NCBI GenBank assembly: GCA_046294735.1
Contig: JBKBKB010000002.1
Coordinates: 186,001-250,000 of the forward strand
Direction of reading: 5' to 3'
Length of the DNA stretch: 64,000 bases
From: 34-65-8 sp046294735
GTDB lineage: Bacteria; Pseudomonadota; Alphaproteobacteria; Sphingomonadales; Sphingomonadaceae
This document shows, one piece after another, positions 34,827-43,669 of the stretch (positions are counted from its first letter, which is position 1; every line of letters starts with the position of its first letter). The translations under genes were made by a program, and so were the position numbers. The notes beneath the pieces were generated by a model. That model was given only the letters and a program-made list of their open reading frames with translations. It was not told where the DNA came from and ran no database searches.

Positions 34827-34856
34827 AGGCCCGGCCGTCGCAAGATCGCCGGGCCT
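34827..34856 (+). terminator. Terminator after gcrA
   Basis: AGGCCCGG (34827-34834) pairs with CCGGGCCT (34849-34856) around a 14-nt loop, followed by TTGCATTTTCC. It lies 16 bp after the gcrA stop. Confidence 0.7.
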
Positions 34857-34884
34857 TTGCATTTTCCAGGGAAGGGAATAACTC

Positions 34885-35409
34885 ATGCCGCTATCGCTCC
34901 ACGCCGCCTATGTCCCCGGTGCCCTCCAGATGCTGGGTACAGCCAACCACCTGCTCGACAAGGCCGAACAGTGGTGTGCGCAGACAGGGTGCAGCGAAGC
35001 CGAACTGATCGCGGCGCGCATTCACGACGATATGCTGCCCTTCACCTATCAGGTGAAGTGCGTGGCCGAGCATACGCAGGGCTCGATCGAAGGCGTGCGC
35101 CAGGGCGTCTATTCGCCCGACCTCAACCCGCCGCCCGCCACCTTCGCGGCGCTGCGCGACAAGCTGGGCGGCGCTGCGGCGGCAATGGAGGCCCTTACCG
35201 AGGAGGAGATGGAGGGCTTCATGGGCCAGCCGATGCGCTTCGAGTTCAAGGGCAGCGCGATGGACTTTGCAGCAGAGGATTTCCTGCTCAGCTTCAGCCA
35301 GCCAAACTTCTATTTCCACTGCGCCACCGCCTACGACATCCTGCGGATGAAAGGCGTGCCGGTAGGCAAGCGCGATTTCATGGGCCGGGTGCGGGTAAAG
35401 GTCGGCTAG
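34885..35409 (+). CDS. DUF1993 family protein
   Basis: 174 residues. LHDDML-like HDDMLPFTYQVKCVAEHTQG and the DinB-like four-helix pattern, with NFYFHCATAYDILRMKGVPVGKRDFMG at the C-terminus, identify DUF1993. The conserved His residues suggest a metal-binding DinB-like fold; activity unknown. SD GGGAAGGGA ahead of ATG 34885. It overlaps the next minus-strand gene by 4 nt. Confidence 0.85.
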   Translation: MPLSLHAAYVPGALQMLGTANHLLDKAEQWCAQTGCSEAELIAARIHDDMLPFTYQVKCVAEHTQGSIEGVRQGVYSPDLNPPPATFAALRDKLGGAAAAMEALTEEEMEGFMGQPMRFEFKGSAMDFAAEDFLLSFSQPNFYFHCATAYDILRMKGVPVGKRDFMGRVRVKVG

Positions 35410-36086
35410 ACCCGCTTCGCAAACCAGATCGTGTGGCGCGGCCCCTTATTGTTAGGCCGTGCGCGAACTTCCCGCACCATCACATCGAACCCGGCCTGCT
35501 TCAGCCGCATGGTGAACTTGTGATCAGGCGCGGCTGACCAAACAGCCAGGATCCCGCCCGGCATCAGCGCCTCGCGTGCCTTGGCAAGCCCGGTCCGGGT
35601 ATAGAGCCGGTCATTGGCATCGCGCACGATCCCGTCAGGGCCGTTGTCGACATCGAGCAGGATAGCGTGATACTTGCCGGTCGTGCCGTCGTTGGCGTCG
35701 TCGATCAGCGCCGCGACATCGCACAGCACGATCGAGCCGCGCGGGTCATCGAGGGTCGCGCCGGTCAGGCCTGCCAGCGGCCCCTGCGCCCATTCGAGGA
35801 TCTCAGGCACGATCTCCGCCACCACCACCCGGCCATCGGCGCCGACCCGCTCCAGCGCGGCGCGGTAGGTGAAGCCCATGCCGTATCCGCCGATCAGCAC
35901 GCGCGGGGCGGGCACCTCAAGCTCGGCCAGGGTCAGCACGGCGAGCTGTTCCTCGGAATACTGCATCCGGGTGCCCATCAGCTCGTCGCGGCCAAGCATG
36001 ATGATGAAATCGCGGCCGTGGCTGACCAGGGTCAGCGTTCCGCCACCGGGTATGTCAGCCGTGGCAAGTGTTTCGCGGGGGAGCAT
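35406..36086 (-). CDS. Spermidine-synthase-like methyltransferase-fold protein
   Basis: 226 residues. GGYGMGFTYRAALERVG is the SAM-type glycine loop, with VVVAEIVPEILEWA as the acidic end of strand 2 and YHAILLDVDNGPDG at strand 4; the end (KAREALMPGGILAVWSAAPD) is the usual post-motif. This looks like the SpeE/spermidine-synthase superfamily but it is shorter than true SpeE and lacks its N-terminal barrel, so an actual aminopropyltransferase role is doubtful. Confidence 0.75.
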   Translation of the reverse strand: MLPRETLATADIPGGGTLTLVSHGRDFIIMLGRDELMGTRMQYSEEQLAVLTLAELEVPAPRVLIGGYGMGFTYRAALERVGADGRVVVAEIVPEILEWAQGPLAGLTGATLDDPRGSIVLCDVAALIDDANDGTTGKYHAILLDVDNGPDGIVRDANDRLYTRTGLAKAREALMPGGILAVWSAAPDHKFTMRLKQAGFDVMVREVRARPNNKGPRHTIWFAKRV

Positions 36087-36103
36087 GGCTGTTCCTTGAA
36101 ACG

Positions 36104-36133
36104 AAAAGGGCCGCCCTGTCGAGCGGCCCTTTC
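36104..36133 (-). terminator. Terminator after pnp
   Basis: Stem AAGGGCCGC (36106-36114) / GCGGCCCTT (36123-36131), 9 bp, loop of 8. On the minus strand it is followed by TTTTCG, a modest T tract, 20-50 nt past the pnp stop; the A-rich other side could also serve the opposite strand. Confidence 0.72.
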
Positions 36134-36152
36134 CCTTGCGGTGGAAGAAGGA

Positions 36153-38426
36153 TCAATCCTTCAGGAAGTCAGGCAGCGAACCTTCGTCGCCACCGCCGCC
36201 TTCACGGCGGGGGCCGCGATCACGGCCACCACGGTCTCCTCCACGGCCACCACGGTCGTTGCGGGGGCCACGGCGATCGCCGCGATCAGGCCGGTCACCG
36301 CGCGGTTCGCGCGGCGGACGAGTGTCTTCCAGCTCTGCACCGGTTTCCTGGTCAACCACCCGCATCGACAGGCGGACCTTGCCGCGCTGGTCGATCTCGA
36401 GCACCTTGACCTTAACTTCCATGCCTTCGGAAACGACGTCACCCGGCTTTTCGACCCGCTCGTTCTTCATTTCGCTGACGTGGACGAGACCGTCCTTGCC
36501 GCCCATGAAGTTTACGAACGCCCCGAAATCGACGATGTTGACGACCTTGCCGTCATAGATCTTGCCGATTTCCGGTTCCTCGACGATGCCGAGGATCCAC
36601 TTCTTCGCGGCTTCGATCTGGCTGGTGTCGCTCGACGAGATCTTGATCAGTCCTTCGTCGTCGATATCGACCTTGGCACCGGTTTCAGCAACGATCTCGC
36701 GGATCACCTTGCCGCCCGTGCCGATCACGTCGCGGATCTTCGACTTGTCGATCTGCAGCGATTCGATGCGCGGGGCATGGGCCGACAGCTCGGTGCGGGC
36801 AGACCCCAGCGCCCTGGCCATTTCGCCCAGAATGTGCGCACGGCCACTCTTTGCCTGCTCCAGCGCCTTAGTCATGATTTCCTGCGTGATGCCGGCCACC
36901 TTGATGTCCATCTGGAGCGAGGTGATCCCCACTTCCGTACCGGCCACCTTGAAGTCCATGTCACCCAGGTGATCCTCGTCACCGAGAATGTCGCTGAGCA
37001 CGGTGAACTCGTCGCCTTCCAGGATCAGGCCCATCGCGATACCCGAAACCGGGCGCGTGATCGGAACGCCTGCGTCCATCATGCTGAGGCAGCCACCGCA
37101 CACCGTCGCCATCGAAGACGAACCGTTGCTCTCGGTAATGTCGCTGAGCACGCGGATGGTGTAGGGGAAGTCTTCCTTGGAAGGCAGCACACCGCGCAGT
37201 GCCCGCCAGGCGAGCTTGCCGTGGCCAACATCGCGCCGACTCGGCATACCGAAGCGGCCCACTTCCCCGACCGAGTAGGGCGGGAAGTTGTAGTGCAGCA
37301 TGAAGTGCTGGTAGGTCAGGCCTTCCAGCCCATCGATCATCTGTTCGGCGTCGCGCGTGCCCAGGGTGGTGGTGCAGATGGCCTGCGTTTCACCGCGGGT
37401 GAACAGCGACGAACCGTGAGTCCGCGGCAGCAGGCCGACCATCGCCTCGATCGGACGGACCTGGTCAACCTTGCGGCCATCGATCCGCTGGCCATCTTTC
37501 AGGATGGCACCGCGCACGATTTCGGCTTCCAGCTTCTTGAACACCTTGCCGGCAGCCATCTGGGTCTGCCCATCGGCGTCAGCAAAGGCCTCCTTGCCCT
37601 TGGCACGGGCGGCGTTGAGCGCGTCCGAACGGGCCGACTTGTCGGTCAGCTTGTAGGCAGCGGCGATGTCGCCGCCGACCACGGCCTTGAGCTGTTCCTT
37701 GATCGCCGAGTTGTCGGTCACCGCGATTTCCCACGGTTCCTTGGCAGCTTGTTCGGCCAGCTCGATAATCGCACCGATCACCTTGCGGCATTCAGCGTGA
37801 GCAAACATCACCGCGCCGAGCATGACCTCTTCCGACAGTTCCTTGGCTTCGGATTCGACCATCATCACGGCGGAATCGGTTGCCGCGACCACGAGGTCGA
37901 GCAAGCCATCGGCAGCCACGTCCTGCTTTGGGTTGAGGGTGTATTCGCCATCTTCGTAGCCGACCCGGCAGGCGCCGATCGGGCCCATGAAAGGCACGCC
38001 CGAGATGGTCAGCGCAGCTGAGGCCGCGATCATCGCAAGGATGTCAGGCTCGCATTCGCCATCAAACGACAGGACCTGGCAAATCACGTTGATTTCGTTG
38101 TAGAAACCTTCGGGGAATAGCGGCCGCAGCGGGCGGTCGGTCAGACGCGAAATCAGCGTTTCCTTTTCGGTCGCGCCGCGTTCACGCTTGAAGAAGCCGC
38201 CCGGGATGCGCCCGGCGGCAGAGAACTTTTCCTGGTAGTGTACGGTGAGCGGGAAGAAATCCTGCCCTTCCTTGACGCTCTTGGCAGCGGTCACGGCGCA
38301 CAGCACCACGGTGTCGCCATAGGTCGCCAGAACAGCGCCATCGGCCTGACGGGCAATGCGCCCGGTTTCGAGGGTGAGGGTTTTCCCGCCCCACTCCATC
38401 GATACGGTTTTCGTGTCGAACATCAT
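36153..38426 (-). CDS. pnp: Polyribonucleotide nucleotidyltransferase (PNPase)
   Basis: 757 residues; 3-prime to 5-prime phosphorolytic RNA exonuclease. Two RNase PH domains (FFPLTVHYQEKFSAAGRIPGGFFKRE; GSSLFTRGETQA and FPYTIRVLSDITESNGSSSMATVCGG), an alpha linker, then KH (KIRDVIGTGGKVIREIVAETGA) and S1 (GKIYDGKVVNIVDFGAFVNFMGGKDGLVHVSE) domains. The last about 50 residues are an Arg/Gly/Asp-rich RGG-like tail ending LPDFLKD. ATG 38426 (MMFDTKTVSMEWGG) fits the family start. Downstream of rpsO, the conserved order. Confidence 0.98.
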   Translation of the reverse strand: MMFDTKTVSMEWGGKTLTLETGRIARQADGAVLATYGDTVVLCAVTAAKSVKEGQDFFPLTVHYQEKFSAAGRIPGGFFKRERGATEKETLISRLTDRPLRPLFPEGFYNEINVICQVLSFDGECEPDILAMIAASAALTISGVPFMGPIGACRVGYEDGEYTLNPKQDVAADGLLDLVVAATDSAVMMVESEAKELSEEVMLGAVMFAHAECRKVIGAIIELAEQAAKEPWEIAVTDNSAIKEQLKAVVGGDIAAAYKLTDKSARSDALNAARAKGKEAFADADGQTQMAAGKVFKKLEAEIVRGAILKDGQRIDGRKVDQVRPIEAMVGLLPRTHGSSLFTRGETQAICTTTLGTRDAEQMIDGLEGLTYQHFMLHYNFPPYSVGEVGRFGMPSRRDVGHGKLAWRALRGVLPSKEDFPYTIRVLSDITESNGSSSMATVCGGCLSMMDAGVPITRPVSGIAMGLILEGDEFTVLSDILGDEDHLGDMDFKVAGTEVGITSLQMDIKVAGITQEIMTKALEQAKSGRAHILGEMARALGSARTELSAHAPRIESLQIDKSKIRDVIGTGGKVIREIVAETGAKVDIDDEGLIKISSSDTSQIEAAKKWILGIVEEPEIGKIYDGKVVNIVDFGAFVNFMGGKDGLVHVSEMKNERVEKPGDVVSEGMEVKVKVLEIDQRGKVRLSMRVVDQETGAELEDTRPPREPRGDRPDRGDRRGPRNDRGGRGGDRGGRDRGPRREGGGGDEGSLPDFLKD

Positions 38427-38560
38427 GTTTCCTTCTGAACCCGTGCGCCATATTGCGTCACGGGGCCTGCATGTGCCGGGCAATCCGTCCCGGTCCGGTG
38501 CGGAGCTGTTCTTAGCCCCTGGGGCCGCCAGCCGAATGCCGACAGGCCCCGAATGCAAGA

Positions 38561-38582
38561 AAGGCGGCCCTCGAGCCGCCTT
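38561..38582 (-). terminator. rpsO-pnp intergenic terminator/attenuator
   Basis: AAGGCGGC (38561-38568) / GCCGCCTT (38575-38582) with loop CCTCGA; on the minus strand the stem is followed by TCTTGCATTC. It lies right after rpsO. In E. coli a comparable hairpin is a partial terminator and RNase III/E site between rpsO and pnp. Confidence 0.75.
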
Positions 38583-38594
38583 CCTGCAAAACTC

Positions 38595-38864
38595 TTATTT
38601 GCGAAGCCCCAGCTTCTGGATCAGGGCGTTGTACCGCTCCACATCCTTCTTTTTCAGGTATGCCAGCAGGCTGCGGCGCTTGTTGACCATCATCAGCAGG
38701 CCGCGGCGCGAGTGGTTGTCCTTGTGGTGGAGCTTGAAATGCTCGGTCAGGTTGCGGATGCGTTCGGTCAGGATGGCGACCTGAACTTCCGGCGAACCCG
38801 TATCACCGGTGGCCTGGGCGTTGCCCTCGATGATTTCCTTCTTCTTTTCGGCGGTTACCGACAT
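38595..38864 (-). CDS. rpsO: 30S ribosomal protein S15
   Basis: 89 residues. VTAEKKKEIIEGNA, DTGSPEVQVAILTERIRNLTEHFK, HHKDNHSRRGLLMMVNKRRSLLAYLKKKD are the S15 signature; it binds 16S rRNA helices 20-22. It is 5 nt downstream of truB and before pnp, the usual truB-rpsO-pnp order. Confidence 0.98.
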   Translation of the reverse strand: MSVTAEKKKEIIEGNAQATGDTGSPEVQVAILTERIRNLTEHFKLHHKDNHSRRGLLMMVNKRRSLLAYLKKKDVERYNALIQKLGLRK

Positions 38865-38869
38865 TGTGT

Positions 38870-39880
38870 TTACTCCGCGACATCGGGAAGGTTGAAACCC
38901 CGGACAACCGTGGCTGTCCCGCCTTCGCATTCCATCAACGCCACCGGCACATCGTGCAGCGTGGCAAGGTGGAGCCCGTCGGCATGGGGCAATCCGGAAA
39001 GGACCCGGCCCTGGCGGACCGCCTGCGCGCTTTCCGGGTCGAGGTGCAGGGCCGGGATGTCGTCCAGCCCCGCCTCCAGCGGCAGGAGGAGGTCTTCAAG
39101 GTTCGCGCGTCTAGCGACTTCCTCCAGCTTGTCCAGCGAAATCGCCCGTTTCTCCGTGAACGGACCGGCCTTGGTACGGCGCAAATAGGCGACATGGCCG
39201 ACGGTTCCCAGGGCGCGGGCAATGTCGCGCGCAAGGCTGCGGATATAGGTGCCCTTGGAGACGTGGGCAGAGAGGGTGATAGCTTGTACCGCCCCCTGAT
39301 CCGTTCGGGCCGAACCTGTCGAAGCCCCGTCCTTCGCTTCAGGTGTCGCTCCCAAAGAAAAGTGCGGCCCTTCGACAGGCACAGGGTGAACGGAGGTTGA
39401 AAGGCGATAAACCTCCACACCCCGCGTTTTCATCTCCACTTTCTGTCCTGCCCGCGCCAGATCGTACGCACGCTGACCGTCGATCAGGATCGCGGAAAAG
39501 GCTGGCGGGACCTGCTCGATCGACCCGGTGAAGCGCGGCAACACCGCTTCGATTTCGGCCATGGTTGGGCGATTGTCCGACCGCACGACAACCTCGCCCT
39601 CAGTATCGAGCGTATCGGTCTGCTCGCCAAACCGGATCGTGAACTGATAGATCTTGTCGCTCTCCAGCATCCGCCCGGCGAGCTTGGTCGCTTCACCCAG
39701 CGCAATCGGCAGCACGCCTTCCGCCAACGGATCGAGCGTGCCGCCGTGCCCCACCTTGGTCTTGGCGTAGCCACCCTGCCGCAGCACGCGCTTGACCGCG
39801 CTGACCGCCTGGGTGCTGCCCAGCCCGCGCGGCTTGTCGAGGATCAGCCAGCCGTGAGGCGCAGACTTCCTGTCGCTCAT
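38870..39880 (-). CDS. truB: tRNA pseudouridine(55) synthase TruB
   Basis: 336 residues; makes psi55 in the T-loop. GWLILDKPRGLGSTQAV, the catalytic VGHGGTLDPLAEGVLPIALGEATK, YQFTIRFGEQTDTLD, and SKGTYIRSLARDIARALG are all present. Odd: about 31 residues (from VHPVPVEGPHFSLG to STGSARTDQG) between the YRL strand and AVQAITLSAHVSKG are not part of the normal fold and are encoded by an inverted repeat (39301-39393). The reading frame is kept. The gene start overlaps the tdk stop by 4 nt. Confidence 0.95.
   Translation of the reverse strand: MSDRKSAPHGWLILDKPRGLGSTQAVSAVKRVLRQGGYAKTKVGHGGTLDPLAEGVLPIALGEATKLAGRMLESDKIYQFTIRFGEQTDTLDTEGEVVVRSDNRPTMAEIEAVLPRFTGSIEQVPPAFSAILIDGQRAYDLARAGQKVEMKTRGVEVYRLSTSVHPVPVEGPHFSLGATPEAKDGASTGSARTDQGAVQAITLSAHVSKGTYIRSLARDIARALGTVGHVAYLRRTKAGPFTEKRAISLDKLEEVARRANLEDLLLPLEAGLDDIPALHLDPESAQAVRQGRVLSGLPHADGLHLATLHDVPVALMECEGGTATVVRGFNLPDVAE
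39301..39393. repeat. Dispersed inverted repeat inserted in frame in truB
   Basis: The left arm at 39301-39324 starts CCGTTC and ends CCTGTCGAAG; the right arm 39370-39393 starts CTTCGACAGGC and ends GGTGAACGG. Their outer and inner parts are inverted complements. The total of 93 bp is exactly 31 codons. Sequences of the CTTCGACAGG-CTCAG type are common dispersed palindromes in sphingomonad genomes; here one arm pair is translated. Confidence 0.75.
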
Positions 39881-40455
39881 CCAGCAAGCGCCGCACTGAA
39901 ATGCTTGCGGCACAACGCGACATAGCGGTCGTTGCCGCCGATTTCCGTCTGTGCGCCCTGGCTCACCGCGCGGCCCTGTTCATCGACCCGCAGGTTCATC
40001 GTCGCCTTGCGCCCGCAGTGACAGACTGCCTTCAGTTCGACCAGCGAGTCCGCGATGCCCAGCAGCGCTGCCGAGCCTTCGAACAACTCGCCCTTAAAGT
40101 CAGTCCGCAGGCCATAGCACAGCACCGGGATGCCGGCCTGGTCCGCCAGCGCTGCGCATTGCCAAACCTGCGCCTTGGTAAGGAACTGTGCCTCGTCAAT
40201 CAGGACACAGGCGATCGGCGTCTCGGCATGGTCTTCCACGACCCGCGCGGCAATGTCCGTTTCCGCCTCGTAGCGGTGGGCATCGCTGGCGAGGCCAATC
40301 CGGCTGCTGATCGCGCCGAAGCCGGGACGGTTGTCGAGCGCGGCGGTCCACAGCGATACCCGCATGTCGCGCTCGCCATAGTTGAATGCCGCCTGCAGCA
40401 GGGTGGAGCTCTTCCCTGCGTTCATGCTGGCATAATAGAAATAGAGCTTGGCCAT
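39877..40455 (-). CDS. tdk: Thymidine kinase (class II)
   Basis: 192 residues. P-loop YYASMNAGKSSTLLQA, lid/Asp loop VLIDEAQFL, LCYGLRTDF, and a zinc site of two Cys pairs (AVCHCG and ... LCRKHF region) are the class II TK hallmarks; phosphorylates thymidine for salvage. The start was set at ATG 40455 (MAKLYFYYASMNAGKS); an in-frame extension of eight residues is non-conserved. Overlaps truB by 4 nt. Confidence 0.95.
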   Translation of the reverse strand: MAKLYFYYASMNAGKSSTLLQAAFNYGERDMRVSLWTAALDNRPGFGAISSRIGLASDAHRYEAETDIAARVVEDHAETPIACVLIDEAQFLTKAQVWQCAALADQAGIPVLCYGLRTDFKGELFEGSAALLGIADSLVELKAVCHCGRKATMNLRVDEQGRAVSQGAQTEIGGNDRYVALCRKHFSAALAG

Positions 40456-40592
40456 TCCTTCTGCGCTAGCCGCTCCCACGCCCCCTTGCCAGAGCCCGGA
40501 ACATTTTCCCCGGCCGGAAACGGTTAAGCAGGGCGACAGGCTCGAATGGCAATGCTAACTCTTCGCAACAAGACACCGGACGGGGAGCAACA

Positions 40593-42194
40593 ATGGTGGC
40601 AGACGCAGCAACGGCCAAGGCGCAGACCGGCATTCTCGGATGGATCGAGCGGACCGGCAACAAGCTGCCCGATCCGGTTTTCCTGTTCTTCTACCTGATC
40701 GCTGTCCTGGTCATTATCTCGATCGTCGCGTCAATCGCAGGGTGGTCCGCCATCCACCCGACCGAAGTCGATCCGGACACCGGCGCTGCCAAGGTGATCG
40801 CGGCCACCAGCCTGCTGAGTGCCGAAAACATCCAGCGGCTGTGGGTCGAAATGCCCAAGACTTTCACCCATTTCCACCCGCTCGGTTACGTGCTCGTGGT
40901 CATGATGGGTGCGGGCGTGGCCGAACGGGCCGGCCTGTTTGGCACCGCCATGCGCGCAGGCGTACGCGATGCGCCCAAAGCGTTGCTGACGCCGATCGTC
41001 GTGGCTGTGGGGATGTTGGGCAACCTGGCAGCGGACGCGGCCTATGTTGTCCTCATCCCCCTTGCCGGGATCATCTTCCATGCTGCCGGACGCCATCCGA
41101 TTGCAGGCATCGCAGCAGCCTTCGCCGGGGTTTCGGGCGGGTTTTCCGCCAACCTCCTGCCCGGCCAGCTCGATGCCCTGCTGTTCGGCATTACCGAAGC
41201 TTCGGTGGAAACGGTGTTTGGTGATTTTACCGCCAACATCGCGGGCAACTGGTACTTTATCTCCGCCATGTTCGTGATCTTCCTGCCGGTTGTCTGGTAT
41301 GTGACCGACAAGATCATCGAACCGCGTCTGGGCGCGTGGAACCCGGCGCTGGCCGGCAGGCCGGCCGATGACGAACCGGCTGACCGTCCGCTCACCGATG
41401 GCGAGCGCAAGGGCTTGCGCCGCGCCGGCCTGGCCGTACTGGCGGTGGTCGCACTGTGGCTGGGCTTCACTTTCGGCCCCGGCACCCCGCTGATCGACGA
41501 GTCAGCAACGCCCGAAGCGCAGCTGACCCCGTTCTATCAGAGCCTTGTGGGCGGGTTCTTCGTCCTCTTCCTGCTGGCTGGCTGGGCCTATGGCAAGGCA
41601 GCCGGTACGATTGGCGATCACCGCGATCTGGTGAAGATGATGGCGGGCGCAATGGAGGATCTGGCCTATTACCTGGTGCTTGCCTTTGCCGCTGCGCATT
41701 TCGTGGCCATGTTCGCCTGGTCCAACCTTGGCCTGATCATGGCTGTGGAGGGGGCCGCCGGGCTCAGGGCCTCGGGCCTTCCCGCCTGGGCGCTGCTGGC
41801 CGGGATCATTGTGCTGACCGGGCTGCTCAACCTGTTCGTCGGCTCGGCCAGTGCCAAGTGGGCGCTGCTGGCGCCGGTCATGGTGCCGATGCTGATGCTG
41901 CTGGGGATAACGCCGGAAATGTCGACCGCCGCCTACCGCGTGGGCGACAGCGCGACCAACATCATCACCCCGCTGATGGTCTATTTCCCGCTGATTCTGA
42001 TCTTCTGCCAGCGCTGGCAGAAAGATTTCGGTCTTGGCAGCCTGGCTGCAACCATGCTGCCCTACTCGATTGGCCTGATGCTGGCGGGGCTGGCCATGAC
42101 GATCGGTTGGGTCGCGCTAGACCTGCCGCTGGGGCCTGGGGCCAGCGTGTTCATGGACGTTCCGGCGACCAGCACTGCAGCACCGGCACAGTAA
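40593..42194 (+). CDS. AbgT-family transporter
   Basis: 533 residues with about eleven membrane segments. NKLPDPVFLFFYLI, FTHFHPLGYVLVVMMGAGVAERAGLF, GVSGGFSANLLPGQLDALLFGITEAS and the C-terminal half VGDSATNIITPLMVYFPLIL are the AbgT signature repeats. The family takes up p-aminobenzoyl-glutamate or exports sulfonamides by proton motive force; which applies is not readable. ATG with GGGGAGCAACA upstream. Confidence 0.92.
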   Translation: MVADAATAKAQTGILGWIERTGNKLPDPVFLFFYLIAVLVIISIVASIAGWSAIHPTEVDPDTGAAKVIAATSLLSAENIQRLWVEMPKTFTHFHPLGYVLVVMMGAGVAERAGLFGTAMRAGVRDAPKALLTPIVVAVGMLGNLAADAAYVVLIPLAGIIFHAAGRHPIAGIAAAFAGVSGGFSANLLPGQLDALLFGITEASVETVFGDFTANIAGNWYFISAMFVIFLPVVWYVTDKIIEPRLGAWNPALAGRPADDEPADRPLTDGERKGLRRAGLAVLAVVALWLGFTFGPGTPLIDESATPEAQLTPFYQSLVGGFFVLFLLAGWAYGKAAGTIGDHRDLVKMMAGAMEDLAYYLVLAFAAAHFVAMFAWSNLGLIMAVEGAAGLRASGLPAWALLAGIIVLTGLLNLFVGSASAKWALLAPVMVPMLMLLGITPEMSTAAYRVGDSATNIITPLMVYFPLILIFCQRWQKDFGLGSLAATMLPYSIGLMLAGLAMTIGWVALDLPLGPGASVFMDVPATSTAAPAQ

Positions 42195-42243
42195 CGCGCT
42201 TTGCCGGGAACTAGTGCACACGCTCGGGCGTAGAGGCAGGGTG

Positions 42244-42828
42244 ATGCCTGCCCGCGCCCGACTGTTCCTGCTTGCCCCCATGCTGGCCGCATCGCTGGTG
42301 CTGGCAGGCAATGCGCCTGCGAGCCGGTCTTACCTGGTCGACAGCGCAGCCAGCAATGTCTCCGCCAAGGTCCCGTTCTTCGGGCTGGGCAGCAAGACCG
42401 CCGGGTTCCCGCAGATGTCCGGCATGGTGCGGCTGAGCCCGCAGCGGCCGGACCAGATTGATCTTGATGTCACGCTTGATGCCCGCGCCCTGACCGCCCC
42501 GGACCCAGTCACACTGGCGCGGCTGCGGGGCGACAAGTTCTTCTGGGTCGACCGGCACCCGACCGTGCGTTTCGTCGGTGATCGTATGGCGCTCACGTCT
42601 GATCGCAAGGGCACGATCACGGGTGCATTGACCGCCCGCGGCGTGACCCGGCCGGTGACACTGGCGGTGACCTTCGACAAGCCACCACACGCCACGGCCC
42701 CGGGGGAAGCCATGACCATCACCGGCACGACCACAATCGACCGGCGCAAGTTCGGGATGACGGCTTATTCCTTGGTGGTCGGCCGGAATGTGACCATCAC
42801 GCTCAAGGCACGGATCGTGCCGGACTAG
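42244..42828 (+). CDS. YceI-family lipid-binding-like protein
   Basis: 194 residues. Signal peptide (LFLLAPMLAASLVLAGNAPA) and a lipocalin-like YceI fold: SYLVDSAASNVSAKVPFFGLGSKTAGFPQMSG, DKFFWVDRHPTVRFVGDRM and TTTIDRRKFGMTAYS. Family members bind polyprenoid or other amphiphiles in the periplasm; E. coli YceI is stress-inducible. ATG 42244; overlaps rbfA tail to tail by 4 nt. Confidence 0.88.
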   Translation: MPARARLFLLAPMLAASLVLAGNAPASRSYLVDSAASNVSAKVPFFGLGSKTAGFPQMSGMVRLSPQRPDQIDLDVTLDARALTAPDPVTLARLRGDKFFWVDRHPTVRFVGDRMALTSDRKGTITGALTARGVTRPVTLAVTFDKPPHATAPGEAMTITGTTTIDRRKFGMTAYSLVVGRNVTITLKARIVPD

Positions 42829-43229
42829 TTTTCCGGTTCGTCCCCCAGGTCGCGTGCAACCTTGGGGTCATTGAGCAGGCGCTCGATCCGCTCCGCCTCA
42901 TCGAAGCTCTCGTCAGGTTTGAACTGCAGCTTGGGCGCGAACTTCAGGCCCAGTCGCTTGGCGACCTCGCGCTGGAGGAAAGCGGTGTTCTGGCGCAGCG
43001 AGTTGACCACGGCCTGCTCATCTGCACCGAGCAGCGGCTTGACGTAGGCAACCGCATTCCTGAGGTCCGGCGTCATCCGCACTTCGGTCACCGCAATGCT
43101 TGTGGCGCTGACGATCTCGTCATGCACTTCCTGCCGCGCGAGCAGTTCGCTGAGAATATGCCGGACCCGCTCCGCGACCTTGAGGACGCGAACCGATTGC
43201 TGTTCCGGGGTGGCGGTCTGGCGGGCCAT
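42825..43229 (-). CDS. rbfA: Ribosome-binding factor A
   Basis: 134 residues. KH-like fold with SVRVLKVAERVRHILSELLAR, VTEVRMTPDLRNAVAYVKPLLG and LRQNTAFLQREVAKRLGLKFAPKLQF. Helps late 30S maturation. Last gene of the rimP-nusA-ylxR-infB operon, its ATG overlaps the stop of the thioesterase gene by one base. Confidence 0.96.
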   Translation of the reverse strand: MARQTATPEQQSVRVLKVAERVRHILSELLARQEVHDEIVSATSIAVTEVRMTPDLRNAVAYVKPLLGADEQAVVNSLRQNTAFLQREVAKRLGLKFAPKLQFKPDESFDEAERIERLLNDPKVARDLGDEPEN

Positions 43230-43669
43230 TATCGGCGCAGATCCGAGGTCGCTGGTTGCGGCTTGGGGGTCGGGATCGCGGTGCTGGTCGAGCGGGCCAG
43301 CACGGTGCCGTCCTCTGCCAGCAGTTCGCCTTCAAGAAACACCACCCGCCGTCCGGCCCGGACCACCCGGCCCTTGCCGATGATGGTTGCGCCGGTGGGG
43401 ATCAGCTGCAGCAGCGTCATGTTGATGTCGAGGTTGAGCGGGGCCTGCTCGCCGCCGGTCATCGCGACATAGGCATAGCCCATCACGTCATCGAGATAGC
43501 CCGCCACCAGGCCGCCCTGCACGCCGCCGCGCCAGGTTGTCATCTCGCGCCTGACCTCGAACCGCATGGTGGCGGTGCGGGTGTCCTCGTCGTATTCGAA
43601 CCCACTGCCGCACAGCAGCGCCGAGTGGGGCGACTGCTCGATGCTGCCGTCTGCAAAGTCCCCACTCAC
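43229..43669 (-). CDS. PaaI-type hotdog thioesterase
   Basis: 146 residues. Hotdog-fold core: TTWRGGVQGGLVAGYLDDVMGYAYVAMTGGEQAPLNLDINMTLLQLIP with the HGG-like GGVQGG site and Asp nearby. It probably hydrolyses an acyl-CoA. Unusual place: it sits between infB and rbfA, overlapping infB by 4 nt and rbfA by 1 nt, so it is locked into a translation operon. Confidence 0.85.
   Translation of the reverse strand: MSGDFADGSIEQSPHSALLCGSGFEYDEDTRTATMRFEVRREMTTWRGGVQGGLVAGYLDDVMGYAYVAMTGGEQAPLNLDINMTLLQLIPTGATIIGKGRVVRAGRRVVFLEGELLAEDGTVLARSTSTAIPTPKPQPATSDLRR

Noticed and set aside
35667..38021. 784-codon plus-strand frame opposite pnp
   Set aside because: High-GC antisense shadow; pnp on the other strand has a full domain set, and the frame shows no family motif.
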